Notes under the pieces: generated by a model | Told to the model about the DNA's origin: nothing | Seen by the model: the letters and a program-made list of their open reading frames with translations, nothing else | Database searches by the model: none | DNA from: Candidatus Pristimantibacillus lignocellulolyticus | GTDB lineage: Bacteria; Bacillota; Bacilli; Paenibacillales; Paenibacillaceae | Direction of reading: 5' to 3' | Assembly (NCBI GenBank): GCA_023639215.1 | Contig: CP097899.1 | Coordinates: 255,501-319,500 of the forward strand | DNA: 64,000 nucleotides | Program-made: the position numbers and the translations under genes | Shown: positions 7,737 to 18,265 of the stretch, piece by piece | Layout of the letters: each line of letters begins with the position of its first letter | Position numbering within the stretch: position 1 is the stretch's first letter

Positions 7737-8903
7737 TTGAACGCCAAATCTACAGGTGATCTTGCTCTAGTGAAGAAATTGAATTCTTATATTGTTTTGA
7801 GTTGCATTCGAAAATATGCTCCACTCTCCCGTGCTCAAGTATCTGAGCAAACTGGGTTAAATAAAGCTACTGTTTCTAATTTAGTAACGGAATTGATTGA
7901 TCATAATTTAGTAATTGAGATCGGTCCCGGAGAATCGAGCGGTGGTCGTAAGCCAGTCCTTCTACTATTTAATGATAAAGCAGGATATGCAATTGGGGTC
8001 GACCTTGGAGTCAATTATATTCGCGGGGTGCTTGTTGAACTTAACGGGAATATTGTAAAGGAATACTACCAAAAACTTTCCAACCAGAAAAGAGAGCTAG
8101 CATTTGATTCGTTAGTTCAATGTATAGATACATTTATTAAGCAAGCTCCTGAGAGTCCTTATGGCATTGTCGGGATCGGTGTTGGTGTGCCTGGTATTGT
8201 GGATCAAAATGGAACGATTCTATTTGCGCCCAATATGAAATGGCGTGAAGTCCCACTAAAGCAAATGTTAGAAGAACGATTTGATTACCCTGTTATTATT
8301 GATAATGAGGCAAATGCTGGAGCTCAAGGTGAGCAGAAATATGGTGCTGGTAAAGGTATTCGCAATCAAATTTATTTAAGCGTTGGCTATGGCATTGGTT
8401 CAGGAATCATACTAGATAAAGAACTTTACAAAGGCACATCTGGTTTTTCTGGTGAGCTAGGGCATTTGTCCATCGATTTCAATGGAAAAGAATGTACTTG
8501 TGGCAATCTAGGATGCTGGGAACTGTATGCTTCTGAAAAAGCACTTTTAGAAGATGCTGCAGCATTTGGATTTGAAAATCTTGATGAATTGATACAAGCA
8601 GCCGAAAATGGCGATGATCGTGTCCTACAGTTATTTGAGAGGATTGGCTATTATCTTGGTATTGGAATCGCTAATATCATTAATACTTTGAATCCAGATA
8701 GCGTCATGATTGGTAATCGGATGAGTCGAGCTGCCGAGTGGATAATGCCATCTATTCAAAAAACCGTACAACAGCGTGCCCTTTCGTTCCAAACGGAACA
8801 GTTACAGTTTTTGTTCGCTGAATTACAAGAACAATCTGCAGTTAGAGGCGCTGCATACTATGCAATTGACCGCTTCTTCGAACAATTCAAAGCAATGCAT
8901 TAA
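7737..8903 (+). CDS. xylR: ROK-family xylose repressor
   Basis: A 388-residue repressor. The N-terminal winged helix-turn-helix (residues about 20-65, PLSRAQVSEQTGLNKATVSN) is followed by a ROK sugar-kinase-like domain with the phosphate-binding motif AIGVDLGVNYIRGVLVEL. The zinc-binding ROK signature CTCGNLGCWELYAS lies at about 258-271. It starts with TTG 9 bases after GGAGG. Two operators nearby (before xylA and before itself) and the neighbouring xylA/xylB identify it as the xyl regulon repressor, released by xylose. A bidirectional terminator follows. Confidence 0.93.
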   Translation: MNAKSTGDLALVKKLNSYIVLSCIRKYAPLSRAQVSEQTGLNKATVSNLVTELIDHNLVIEIGPGESSGGRKPVLLLFNDKAGYAIGVDLGVNYIRGVLVELNGNIVKEYYQKLSNQKRELAFDSLVQCIDTFIKQAPESPYGIVGIGVGVPGIVDQNGTILFAPNMKWREVPLKQMLEERFDYPVIIDNEANAGAQGEQKYGAGKGIRNQIYLSVGYGIGSGIILDKELYKGTSGFSGELGHLSIDFNGKECTCGNLGCWELYASEKALLEDAAAFGFENLDELIQAAENGDDRVLQLFERIGYYLGIGIANIINTLNPDSVMIGNRMSRAAEWIMPSIQKTVQQRALSFQTEQLQFLFAELQEQSAVRGAAYYAIDRFFEQFKAMH

Positions 8904-8915
8904 TAGTCGTATGCA

Positions 8916-8970
8916 GAAAGGGGATGCCAACTTGTCATTGAAATATGACTAGTGAGCCATCCCCTTTTCA
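8916..8970. terminator. Bidirectional terminator between xylR and the PKD operon
   Basis: Arms AAAGGGGATG / CATCCCCTTTT lie between two convergent genes. A-rich sequence on one side and T-rich on the other mean it can serve both. Confidence 0.8.
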
Positions 8971-8981
8971 TTTCTAAAAAT

Positions 8982-11900
8982 CTACTTCCAGCGATGTAAA
9001 CTTACAAATGATGAAGCTTTCCCGATAATTTCTAAAGTAACAGCATATTGTTTGACAATACCATTAGAATAAGTCGCCTCAAAGATTACATCATACTTCC
9101 CTTTTTTCATATTTGTAAATTCGGTATGCCACAGCTCACCTATCCAATTCGTAACATTTTGACGAAGCAGAGTCGTATCGTATTTATTCAGCAGTGATAC
9201 CTTTACCTCTTTGGCATAAGTATTACCGTTCAAATTTGAACTTGAATCCATAACGCCCGTATTTGTAGTCTTTGCCTTTAATATGAATTTTTCTCCTGCA
9301 TAAAATTGATTACTATGCCAAAGGGACTGACCATTCTCCGTTGCTGATTGATTAAAGCGAAGTCTATATTGCTCCCATTGATCGGTATGGACGACTTCAC
9401 CGATGACATCTAACTCATTGACATTTAATCGCTGGGTTAGAGTCACTACATCGCTCTTTCCATCGGATACCGTTTGCTCAATGACATATCTCCCAACTAA
9501 AGCTGGGTTGATCACAAATGCATCGCTATAATATTTAGCTTTTGTTAGCGAATAACTAGTATTCGAATTAGGATACACCGTAACTGTTCCATCTGGCGCT
9601 GTTACTTTATATTGAACAAGCAACGTATCCTCATCACTGTCTTTCACTTGATGTTTAATCTGAATAGCATCCCCTTCCCATATTGCTGAGGGTGACCATG
9701 TAAAACCCGCTTCGGGTAGTTGATTAGTAATAATATTAAAGTATTTATCCGATGCATATTGACTCCAATCATAGCCATCAAACGATCTAACAGTAACTCG
9801 ATATATCGTATTTTCAAGAAGGTTCCAATTGCTTGGAATGACGAAAGATTGGCCAGAACCTGTAGTAACCTTGGAAGTTTGCAATACTGTTCCAATAGCA
9901 GATTTTAAGACAACTTCATATTTCTCTTGTTGGTCATTATCTTCATCTGTCATTTTCCAGTAAATTGTTGGCGTTAATGAAGTAAAGGTAGTAGCAGTAG
10001 AGGGGGTTGTTCCTGAAGGGGTAGTAACTTTAACGACTGGGGGACGATTAACAATCATAACTTTCTTCGTCGTAACTGCTGTAGCACCGTCATTATCGGT
10101 TACAGTTTGTCTAATATTCAAATCGCCGATTGTACTAAATGATTTTTCGAAATCTGTACTTGCACTTAGTGTGAATATTGTCCCTTCATCTGTTACATAT
10201 TCGTATTTATGCTTATCAATATATCCATCCATATCAGTAGCTGTACTTACGAACTTAATCGATTCTCCACGGTAGGTGATCGATGGATTAGTCGTAAATC
10301 CAGGGATTGGTGCTTGATTCAAAATTGTAATAGCTATATTCTGTACCTCGCTTTTCGCATCTAATTGATCAACTACCCAATTTTCTAATACATAAGATCC
10401 TTTTTCAACATACGTAATGGATATGTTCTGTGTATACCATTCTTTCACTTTACCCGATGGTGATGTTAACCGCCAAAATGACTGTAAGCTTGCTACATCT
10501 TCTGTATCTGCATCGGATCTGCTAGATGTATAAGCATATGGTTCATTAATATAACCAGTAGAACGACCACTTGTAATTGTCGTAGTCGGTGTTTGATTCA
10601 ACACATTAAATGAACGTGTCATATAGCTACTAGCCCCTAATGGATCACTAGCTTTTAATTCTAGCTGCCATGTTCCTACTGCTAATTTGCCTAACCCTAA
10701 GACTTTCACTTTGAAGCTTGGATGTTGAGCTGTTCCTAGACTATACGTTTTACCTCTATAAGATAACATCCATTGATAGGCAACATTGTCACCGTCTTGA
10801 TCGGGATTAACCGTCGTATTGACCACTTTATTCACGCTATCTCTAAACGTGTCTGCTAATGGTTCAAACTCTGCAATTGGTGGGAAGTTAATTATTTCTA
10901 CGTAATCGGTATATGTTTCTGACCAATACTCTGAATCTTTCACTCGTAACGATAATTTATAATTGCCTAAAGCGTTAAATCCTGCAGATACAGCAGCAGC
11001 TTTGATTTGATTCAATGTTGGTGTTGTACCGCTACTTAGAATTACTTGATAGTCTCGATACACTTTCCATTCTCTTGATGTAATGCTGTCACCATCGGGA
11101 TCATAAGAGCGATCCGTTATTATCGCTTGCTTGTTCCACGATACCGATTTGGGATCAATTGTAAATAGAGCAACTGGTGGTTGATTGTAAGGCTTTGTCG
11201 TTACATACTTTACAACTTCACTTGACCAAGCTCCATCAATATCCTTTACTTTCAAAGAAACAAAATAATCGGTATTGGCTAGTATTTGGCTCGATGGCTT
11301 ACCTACTGTCCATTCTGCATCGTCTACCTTCTTCCACTTCCAAACCCATGTCGTTACCCCTTTGTTACGCTGTGAGTAACGATCTAGGTCATAAGAGTAA
11401 TCTGTTAGTGTTAACATTCTACTCGCATTAACGATAGCGGAGAACTCGGCTACTGGTGCACGATGCACATATAGAACTAAGCGAGATAATGAATCTTGAC
11501 TCCATAGATTGTAATTACTAAAATTAGCATTTGCTGTAGGATCATCTTGCACTTGAACCACCATTTCATAAAGTCCAACTTTTGTGAATTTAGTTGTTGG
11601 TGATTCCTGGTACTTCCCTATCCCTTCCATTACACCTGTGTTGTTTTCATATACACTAGGATCATGAGTAGTACGGAAACGTTCATTAATCTTCCGGTCA
11701 CTCTCAAAATCTTCATAGTACGTATTAATCAATACATCAGAACTGTAATCGCCTGTTGTACTATCATAATTTAGTACTAATGTGTCAGAGACACGTTTTG
11801 GATTTTTAACAGCAGTTTGTATCATATATTCTTGTAGCCTTGTAGACATATGAGAAATATTTGTTCCGGCAAAGAAATAACCATTTCCATTATTAGAAGC

Positions 11901-13928
11901 AATTAAACTTTCATTAGCACTCTTATTACTAGTACTTCCCATAGCGGTAAAGAAAGCATAATTACCTTTCAACAGTAAGGAAATCTCTTCTTCAACGAGT
12001 GGATCACTAAATTCTGTCATCATGCTTTGATGAAGGAATAAAACATAATTATTGCGATCATCACGCCAATTGACTTGATTTAATAGTTCATATAACGTTG
12101 AATTGTCTGTACCTTTCACATAATGCGGTGTAACGATAATATTATCTTTCAATAGATTAGTAGTCATACTCTTTATAGTTAATTTTATGGTAGCTTCTGT
12201 TACGCCTGGTTTACCCATTAAGATATGAAGATCTACTTCTTTTCTGTCTGTAATATAGCTGCCAACCTTATTAAATGCGGTTTGTATCTCACTAATACTA
12301 TAACGTTGAGTTGTTCCTAAAGCCGATTGAATTTTATTTGTTACGGCTTCGTTATTACTGTTTCCGATACTCATATAATTGATTTGATTTTTAGATAGTA
12401 TCGTAATGGTATTACCTAATGTTGATTCTCGATCCAAATGTGGGATAGATAAATCATCGATACGGACATAATATTTTTCTGCATCTGTACGATAAGGAAC
12501 TTCTTCGATTATATCTGTTATTTTACGTTGTTTGGATGTGTACCACTTGGGGTATTGAATAAAGTTTACTGTTCTATCCCATGCAAATTGCAGTACTTCA
12601 CCAGTATCTACATTCATTACTTTAGAAGCATAACGGGTTTGCCAATCGACTAAGAAATTATTGTGAAAGAATATATAACTACTGATATGACTTGATGGCA
12701 TACTAGTTCCTACATATGTTGATGTTCCTTCTAGCCCTTTAAGCAACTTTTTAGTAGAGGTATCTCTGTAGTCCTCGTAGATATAAGGTTGTCCATCGTT
12801 TATTCCAATGTATATTAGTCTATTATCATCCATAACGTAAAAACGCGGTTGAGTAGGGTATTGATTATTATTTACTATTTCGAATTCAGTATAAGTATTT
12901 GTAATCGGATGATATATAACAGTACTAGGAGCACTTACCCTATCGTAAGCGTCTACACTAGCTGATACATACATAATATCTCCAGTAGATTTAAATATAC
13001 CTACATCGCTATAAGTCATAATGTTTCGTTTTAATAAAGTAGCTTTTTGATTCCAATTATTAAATTGGATCTTATGAAATGGCAAATAATCCTTAACGTA
13101 GTATACACTGGCGGGTTTATTACTGTAATGAATACCTGTCCATATCATACTATCGTTAAGACCAGCTACCATTCGATATTCATTTGTTACACTCGATATT
13201 ATATTTTCACTATCAACCACAGCCTTTGCTACCCCATATGTACCATTAGTAAGTAGTTTAATAGGATAAGCTGTTATTCCATTTCCATACCCTCCCCCAT
13301 AATCTGCTAATGCGTAGCCATCGCTAGTAATGCTGAAGTCTATATTTTGATTACTGTTAAAGTAAGTAGTTACACTTGTAAAAGGATAGTTGGGTACTTT
13401 ATCATTTACTCCTGTATATGATACTTTAATTAATGAATAACTTCCCCAGGGATCAATCGTTGACATGAATATTAATCCAGTATCAGGGTCTATATAAGCA
13501 TTACGGATATTATCAAGCCCTATATCCTTTACGAAAACATGCTCTTTAGTTACGATATCGTAATACCATAACCCCTTATTTCCCCAAGTTGTACCAGGAA
13601 GTCCCGAGAAGTAATACTGCCTAGTAGTACCCTCACTACTCTTCTCAATATGAATCTTGTAGTCTACACCATTCTCTTGTAATTTTGGTCTTAGCTGCTC
13701 ATTGACCATACTATTGATTTGTTCAGTGGTGTAACTGGTGTTACCAACATCAACGATAACATCTACTTTACGTTTTTCTTTAACTTCAAAATCCACAAAA
13801 GGAGGAAGATTAAGAATCTCTCCCTTTTCATCCTTCTTTTCAACTGCAAAAGTAGTTATGGATAATGAAGAAAAAATAACGAGCAGCATTAGCATAATGA
13901 GTATGAATTTTTTCGCTACCTTCTTCAT
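8982..13928 (-). CDS. Very large secreted PKD-repeat protein (1648 aa)
   Basis: A signal peptide spans residues 1 to about 28. Residues 30-800 are of unknown type. They contain two short segments resembling each other (DVIVDVGNTSYTTEQINSMV and DLHILMGKPGVTEATIKLTI) and a stretch that could form a beta-propeller (about 110-450). From about 823 onward come Ig-like PKD modules, each opening with a P-x-A/G-x-F pattern, at roughly 823 (PVAEFSAIV), 916 (PPVALFTID), 1015 (PPIAEFEPL), 1112, 1205 (APIPGFTTN) and 1402 (LPEAGFTWS). An Fn3-like module lies near 1293 and a C-terminal beta domain after about 1509. No LPXTG or S-layer-homology anchor is seen. It is the last gene of a tight three-gene operon, 11 bases after the previous stop. 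The function is unknown; a surface or envelope role is inferred. Confidence 0.85.
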   Translation of the reverse strand: MKKVAKKFILIMLMLLVIFSSLSITTFAVEKKDEKGEILNLPPFVDFEVKEKRKVDVIVDVGNTSYTTEQINSMVNEQLRPKLQENGVDYKIHIEKSSEGTTRQYYFSGLPGTTWGNKGLWYYDIVTKEHVFVKDIGLDNIRNAYIDPDTGLIFMSTIDPWGSYSLIKVSYTGVNDKVPNYPFTSVTTYFNSNQNIDFSITSDGYALADYGGGYGNGITAYPIKLLTNGTYGVAKAVVDSENIISSVTNEYRMVAGLNDSMIWTGIHYSNKPASVYYVKDYLPFHKIQFNNWNQKATLLKRNIMTYSDVGIFKSTGDIMYVSASVDAYDRVSAPSTVIYHPITNTYTEFEIVNNNQYPTQPRFYVMDDNRLIYIGINDGQPYIYEDYRDTSTKKLLKGLEGTSTYVGTSMPSSHISSYIFFHNNFLVDWQTRYASKVMNVDTGEVLQFAWDRTVNFIQYPKWYTSKQRKITDIIEEVPYRTDAEKYYVRIDDLSIPHLDRESTLGNTITILSKNQINYMSIGNSNNEAVTNKIQSALGTTQRYSISEIQTAFNKVGSYITDRKEVDLHILMGKPGVTEATIKLTIKSMTTNLLKDNIIVTPHYVKGTDNSTLYELLNQVNWRDDRNNYVLFLHQSMMTEFSDPLVEEEISLLLKGNYAFFTAMGSTSNKSANESLIASNNGNGYFFAGTNISHMSTRLQEYMIQTAVKNPKRVSDTLVLNYDSTTGDYSSDVLINTYYEDFESDRKINERFRTTHDPSVYENNTGVMEGIGKYQESPTTKFTKVGLYEMVVQVQDDPTANANFSNYNLWSQDSLSRLVLYVHRAPVAEFSAIVNASRMLTLTDYSYDLDRYSQRNKGVTTWVWKWKKVDDAEWTVGKPSSQILANTDYFVSLKVKDIDGAWSSEVVKYVTTKPYNQPPVALFTIDPKSVSWNKQAIITDRSYDPDGDSITSREWKVYRDYQVILSSGTTPTLNQIKAAAVSAGFNALGNYKLSLRVKDSEYWSETYTDYVEIINFPPIAEFEPLADTFRDSVNKVVNTTVNPDQDGDNVAYQWMLSYRGKTYSLGTAQHPSFKVKVLGLGKLAVGTWQLELKASDPLGASSYMTRSFNVLNQTPTTTITSGRSTGYINEPYAYTSSRSDADTEDVASLQSFWRLTSPSGKVKEWYTQNISITYVEKGSYVLENWVVDQLDAKSEVQNIAITILNQAPIPGFTTNPSITYRGESIKFVSTATDMDGYIDKHKYEYVTDEGTIFTLSASTDFEKSFSTIGDLNIRQTVTDNDGATAVTTKKVMIVNRPPVVKVTTPSGTTPSTATTFTSLTPTIYWKMTDEDNDQQEKYEVVLKSAIGTVLQTSKVTTGSGQSFVIPSNWNLLENTIYRVTVRSFDGYDWSQYASDKYFNIITNQLPEAGFTWSPSAIWEGDAIQIKHQVKDSDEDTLLVQYKVTAPDGTVTVYPNSNTSYSLTKAKYYSDAFVINPALVGRYVIEQTVSDGKSDVVTLTQRLNVNELDVIGEVVHTDQWEQYRLRFNQSATENGQSLWHSNQFYAGEKFILKAKTTNTGVMDSSSNLNGNTYAKEVKVSLLNKYDTTLLRQNVTNWIGELWHTEFTNMKKGKYDVIFEATYSNGIVKQYAVTLEIIGKASSFVSLHRWK

Positions 13929-13939
13929 CTATGTCTCCT

Positions 13940-16213
13940 TTATTCCCACGTATTAGATTTTCTTCGGTCATTTGCTGTTACAAAGGCATCAATCGTTGGT
14001 TGTCCAAATTCTTCTTGTACTTCGAGGAAGAATCTATATTTTCCGACATGTGTACTCTCGTAAATAACATTCGTTTCATTACCACTGTTGAACAACACTT
14101 TCGGTTCGTTGAATATGCCATCGTTATTCGCATCAAAAATTACATACCACTTACGACTAGCAATCTGATCCCCATCGGTGGAATAAGAACGATCGGTAAA
14201 TTCAAATGTTGCAATATTACCTTTCACTGAATCTCGATAGATTTTCTCTTGGAAAGTAAAGTTAGTATATGGCACTTCATCCGGAAGAATCGTATAAATC
14301 CTTGTAATTTCATCGTTATAACCTAACGTATTTTCCATATACAATGTAACTTTGTAATCGCCTGGTTTCTTGAATAGAACATCAATATTGGATTTTCCTT
14401 TGAGGGGGCTACTTGTTTTAATTTGAGATGGGGGAATGTCACCATATGCCGATTCTATCTTCCATGAGGTCTTACTATCTAAGATCGGATAACGAGAGGA
14501 GGTTTTGGCATTTGCGGTCAATGTTACTTTTCTATTTTCTTTCAACGTTCCTGTTTGCGTTATATTTGCTTTTACTATCGGCTCGGTGACAATAAGAGAA
14601 TGTTTCGTGCAATCTTGTAAATAATCGTTATCAACTACACACAAATCAATCGATTTTGCACCTAATGTGTCGTACCAAATTGTACCGTCAATTTCATTTT
14701 TAGTAATGGGATTTTTAGCACCATTCATTGTCCATCGATAGGTTTCGATCGTTCCATCACTATCAAAAGAATCATAGCCATGAACAAAAAGATCATCTCC
14801 TAGCAGCACTTCTGAGATTGAGCCAATGACTGCTGTAGGTGCGTGTCTCTGTGGCGGGGGTGGAGGGGGTGGTGTGCTTTCTTTGTATACTATTGAGGTT
14901 GCTCTTAACTGTCCCGAACTCATAAATTTTCCGTTCACTGGATCTACAAAGTATGAACTTGATTTATAATAAGCTCTCACTTGACCAACATAAATTTCTG
15001 TGTACTCTGTCTTTCCTGTCATCTTGCTTTTTGGAATTGTAAAATCTATTGAACCACTTACTTTTAATTGTCCTATTCCCTCTATTCGTATACCAGGTGG
15101 ATTAATCGAACTATCTTCGGTACGAATATAGATCATGTAATAATCTATCGCACCAGGATCACTTAAATTCTTTACTTCACCATCAAGTGTTAATTTTACT
15201 TTTACATCTTTATCATTAAATTTAGTGCTTGTTGGATTAGCAGTTAATGTTCCTACGATATATGCTTTGGTTGGTTTAGTGTATTGGAATGAGATCGTAC
15301 CGCTATAGTCGAAGGATTGACTAGGTAATGTTGTAGCTGTGACGTAGTATGACATTGGACTAGCATACATATAGCAAGCTGCATGACCAGTTAGAAAAGC
15401 AGGGTTATTGGTCTTAATGACTCCTAAAGATTTTAATGGTCTTTCTTCTGTTGCATTATATTGCACTCCGATTGTAGGATTTTTTGCATCATACCCATTC
15501 TTAAAAATAGGGCTTCCCATTGTTGAACTTACTGCACTTGTTGGTAGCTCAATAGTGCTTGTCTCAACTTGATTTGTAGGCACACTCACCATAATATCTT
15601 TACCGTTTTTATCCTGCATAACTTTACCGTTTTCATCTAATAAAACTGTAAACCAATATATTCCTGTTGTTGGCAATTTAATATCTACAAAGGTAGCTAT
15701 CTTTTGTTTTTTTAGAGACTCATAAGGAACATCGCTTGGCATACCTTTCATATTAGAAAACCTAAACATAGTTTGTGTGAAATCTGTTGTTTTCACCGAT
15801 GCTATTTGCCAATCTATACCGTCACTGTAACGACACATGGCATTACCTGGATTGGAGGGGAACTCCATTTTAGAAGCGGTAGCATATCCTATTACTTTCT
15901 TTGAACTGACTAACTTTTCCTTTCCCTTTAAAGTTACTGTTATTTCTCTTGTTTTTGGATCTACTTTAGGTTCTCCAACAATCTCACCTTTCCCCGAAAA
16001 TTGAAATGAACCTTTCACTATATTTTCTGCTTCCTTTGGAAAAGAGAAAGTAAATGTTTTTGTTGTATTAGGAGAATCGAATATTTCTTCTTTAAGGTCT
16101 TTCAAAGTTCTCTTTTCTAAAACTGTATTCGTTTCAGCTTTAACTTTAACACCACTAGAAACTAGTGGTGTAAATAATGCTAAAGCTAAGAATATAGCTA
16201 CAATCTTTTTCAT
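13940..16213 (-). CDS. Secreted protein with proline linker and PKD domains (757 aa)
   Basis: The signal peptide is MKKIVAIFLALALFTPLVSS. A unique N-terminal region of about 430 residues is followed by a linker with seven prolines (about 447-455), a PKD module starting APTAVIGSISEVLLG, and two further Ig-like modules ending in YRFFLEVQEEFG. It starts one base after the stop codon of the stalk-domain gene, so the two are translationally linked. The PKD modules match those of the 1648-residue protein downstream, suggesting the products act together at the cell surface. No catalytic motif is seen. Confidence 0.85.
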   Translation of the reverse strand: MKKIVAIFLALALFTPLVSSGVKVKAETNTVLEKRTLKDLKEEIFDSPNTTKTFTFSFPKEAENIVKGSFQFSGKGEIVGEPKVDPKTREITVTLKGKEKLVSSKKVIGYATASKMEFPSNPGNAMCRYSDGIDWQIASVKTTDFTQTMFRFSNMKGMPSDVPYESLKKQKIATFVDIKLPTTGIYWFTVLLDENGKVMQDKNGKDIMVSVPTNQVETSTIELPTSAVSSTMGSPIFKNGYDAKNPTIGVQYNATEERPLKSLGVIKTNNPAFLTGHAACYMYASPMSYYVTATTLPSQSFDYSGTISFQYTKPTKAYIVGTLTANPTSTKFNDKDVKVKLTLDGEVKNLSDPGAIDYYMIYIRTEDSSINPPGIRIEGIGQLKVSGSIDFTIPKSKMTGKTEYTEIYVGQVRAYYKSSSYFVDPVNGKFMSSGQLRATSIVYKESTPPPPPPPQRHAPTAVIGSISEVLLGDDLFVHGYDSFDSDGTIETYRWTMNGAKNPITKNEIDGTIWYDTLGAKSIDLCVVDNDYLQDCTKHSLIVTEPIVKANITQTGTLKENRKVTLTANAKTSSRYPILDSKTSWKIESAYGDIPPSQIKTSSPLKGKSNIDVLFKKPGDYKVTLYMENTLGYNDEITRIYTILPDEVPYTNFTFQEKIYRDSVKGNIATFEFTDRSYSTDGDQIASRKWYVIFDANNDGIFNEPKVLFNSGNETNVIYESTHVGKYRFFLEVQEEFGQPTIDAFVTANDRRKSNTWE

Positions 16214-17167
16214 CTATTTATCTCCTTTTTCAGCGATTAATGCTTCTTTTATAGAACTACCGTTTAAAACACTGATAGCAACAAACTCTAACTCTTTATT
16301 GACTAAATCTACAAATGGAATATTACTTGTCAGTTTTTCACCAGGGTTAAGCTCCCAGTTCGCAAGAAGTTCTATATTGTTGAATCCATCATATTTATCT
16401 AACCATGAAAACGAATAAGTTAACTCATTTCCTGCTCCGTTCATAACGGCAACCTTTCTCAACATATCACTATAGTCCGTAGCAATACGCTTCTTAGAAA
16501 CATTCTCAAGCGTTACATTCACCCACACAAGGTAATAGGCATCTTCAAATTTCCATATATCATACTTGCTATCCAGTGCCTTTGCTTCTGTTGAACTTGT
16601 TGGGTAGACATAAGCTTCGTTAACCGTCATTTTCAATCCATTAGCTGTTAATTCAAGTGGTAACTCCACTAGCGGAGTCAAACCATAGTCCTCAAAGTTA
16701 TGTTTAGCAACTTCTCCTGTATTAAACGATACTGTACCAGTAGCAGCATCATATCCGATCTTTACACCTAAACCTTGTGCAATGAAACGAGCAGGAATGA
16801 ACACACGACCTTTTTTCATTTCAGCAATCGTGTCCATAACCACTTTCTTTCCATTCACCGTAATTTCTTTTTTACCGACAACAACCGAAACCGTATTTGT
16901 ACCACGTACTAGAGTCGCTGTATTTGTTGCTGACGACCATTTAATATTTTTACTTTCAACGCCTAATGCACTAGCTATTAAACGTAGCGAACCCATTGTT
17001 CTATTATCTTTGTTGACATATGGTGCTGGTTCACCCTCCGGGGTCACGAATAATTTTCCATTTACTTTGAACATAGGAATATCACTTCCAGCTGCACTTA
17101 TAGCACCTGTTCCCCCTACAACTAAACAACAGATCATTACGACAAGTATTAATCTTTTCATATTCAT
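16214..17167 (-). CDS. Copper-amine-oxidase-like 'stalk' domain protein with C-terminal Ig-like domain
   Basis: A 317-residue secreted protein with a signal peptide up to about residue 26. Residues about 30-150 form a copper amine oxidase N-terminal-like (stalk) domain, with the repeated pattern 'GSLRLIASALGVESKNIKWSS' shortened here and 'VFIPARFIAQGLGVKIGYD'. The remaining part (about 165-310) resembles the DUF4352/telokin-like fold (DAYYLVWVNVTLENVSKKRI). Stalk domains are frequent on Paenibacillus surface proteins and are not oxidases by themselves. It is the first gene of the PKD operon. Confidence 0.85.
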   Translation of the reverse strand: MNMKRLILVVMICCLVVGGTGAISAAGSDIPMFKVNGKLFVTPEGEPAPYVNKDNRTMGSLRLIASALGVESKNIKWSSATNTATLVRGTNTVSVVVGKKEITVNGKKVVMDTIAEMKKGRVFIPARFIAQGLGVKIGYDAATGTVSFNTGEVAKHNFEDYGLTPLVELPLELTANGLKMTVNEAYVYPTSSTEAKALDSKYDIWKFEDAYYLVWVNVTLENVSKKRIATDYSDMLRKVAVMNGAGNELTYSFSWLDKYDGFNNIELLANWELNPGEKLTSNIPFVDLVNKELEFVAISVLNGSSIKEALIAEKGDK

Positions 17168-17231
17168 TCTCCTTCTCTCAATATTTTTTGGACTTTATTT
17201 TGTGAGGTTTAGCCTCAATTTCATCTGCAAC

Positions 17232-17274
17232 AAAAAAAGAAGCACCTCTGAGACATCTCAGGAAGTGCTTCTTC
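17232..17274 (-). terminator. Intrinsic terminator of the first sugar transporter operon
   Basis: On the minus strand, AGAAGCACTTCCTGAGA pairs with TCTCAGAGGTGCTTCT and is followed by a run of seven T. It is a strong hairpin separating the transporter operon from the PKD operon. Confidence 0.9.
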
Positions 17275-17374
17275 GCTATTCATAATATATCATATTATAT
17301 TATTTATTTCTATATATTCCCTTTATTCCCACTAAAAAATTCATAGCGCTCTTTTATGAACATGGATAGCATCC

Positions 17375-18259
17375 TTATCCTTTAACAGAACCTGCAGCAA
17401 TACCTTCTACAATTTTATCAGATAGGAACAAGAACGCGATAAGAATAGGTAATATACTAATCATTAGTGTCGCACCAATCGCACCCCAGTCAGTCGTATA
17501 CTGACCAATAAAATTCTGAATGCCGACAGTAAGCGTTTTGTAATTATCCGAACTAATAAATGTATTTACAAATATAAACTCATTCCAGTTATAAATGATG
17601 TTAATGATACCTGTAGTTGCAAGTACAGAACTTGTCATTGGAAATACAATTCTAAAGAAAATCTTGTGTACAGAGCATCCATCGATGACTGCCGCTTCTT
17701 CAACTTCTTTCGGAAGCGTATAATAGAATCCTAATAAAATCATAATTGTGATGGGCATATTGAATGCTACATAACTGGCAATTAATGATAATGGATGGTC
17801 GATAAGATGTGCTTTACTAAACATATTGAACAATGGGATTAATGTGGAGTGAACAGGAATCATCATTGCCACCATAAATAATCCTAACACGAACGAACTG
17901 CCTTTCCATTTCATGCGTGTTATTGCAAATGTAACTAAGCTCGCTACTAGAATTGTTATCGCTGTAGCTGCAATCGTAATCCACACACTATTTAAGAAAT
18001 AAACATCGATATTTCCTGAATTCCATACTTTTGCGTAGTTTTCCCATTTAGGATTAGTAGGCAAAGCTAATGGGGACATATTAAATATTTCTTGATTGTT
18101 TTTTAGTGAGAAGAACATTAACCAGACTAAAGGAAATATTTGAAATACCGCTACGCCGGCAAGAACTACATACAACAAGCCATAGCCGAACTTATTAACT
18201 ACGCCTTTACCATATTGGTTAGATTTTTTATGTTCAATCGGAATTGTTCCTTGCATCAT
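17375..18259 (-). CDS. ABC sugar transporter permease (MalG-type)
   Basis: A 294-residue inner-membrane permease of the CUT1 family with six predicted membrane segments. The cytoplasmic EAA loop, which contacts the ATPase, is EEAAVIDGCSVHKIFFRIVF. The C-terminal end VEGIAAGSVKG is typical of MalG proteins. It is last in the operon kinase - regulator - binding protein - MalF - MalG. The ATPase is not encoded here, so a shared MsmX/UgpC-type ATPase is expected. Uniquely in this operon, its own leader carries two tandem structured modules. Confidence 0.93.
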   Translation of the reverse strand: MMQGTIPIEHKKSNQYGKGVVNKFGYGLLYVVLAGVAVFQIFPLVWLMFFSLKNNQEIFNMSPLALPTNPKWENYAKVWNSGNIDVYFLNSVWITIAATAITILVASLVTFAITRMKWKGSSFVLGLFMVAMMIPVHSTLIPLFNMFSKAHLIDHPLSLIASYVAFNMPITIMILLGFYYTLPKEVEEAAVIDGCSVHKIFFRIVFPMTSSVLATTGIINIIYNWNEFIFVNTFISSDNYKTLTVGIQNFIGQYTTDWGAIGATLMISILPILIAFLFLSDKIVEGIAAGSVKG

Positions 18260-18265
18260 TCATTA

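Noticed and set aside
9644..9895. Open frames on either strand inside the 1648-residue PKD gene (also 9720, 11177, 13047, 13738)
   Set aside because: They are shadows of a gene whose frame is continuous and shows clear domain repeats.
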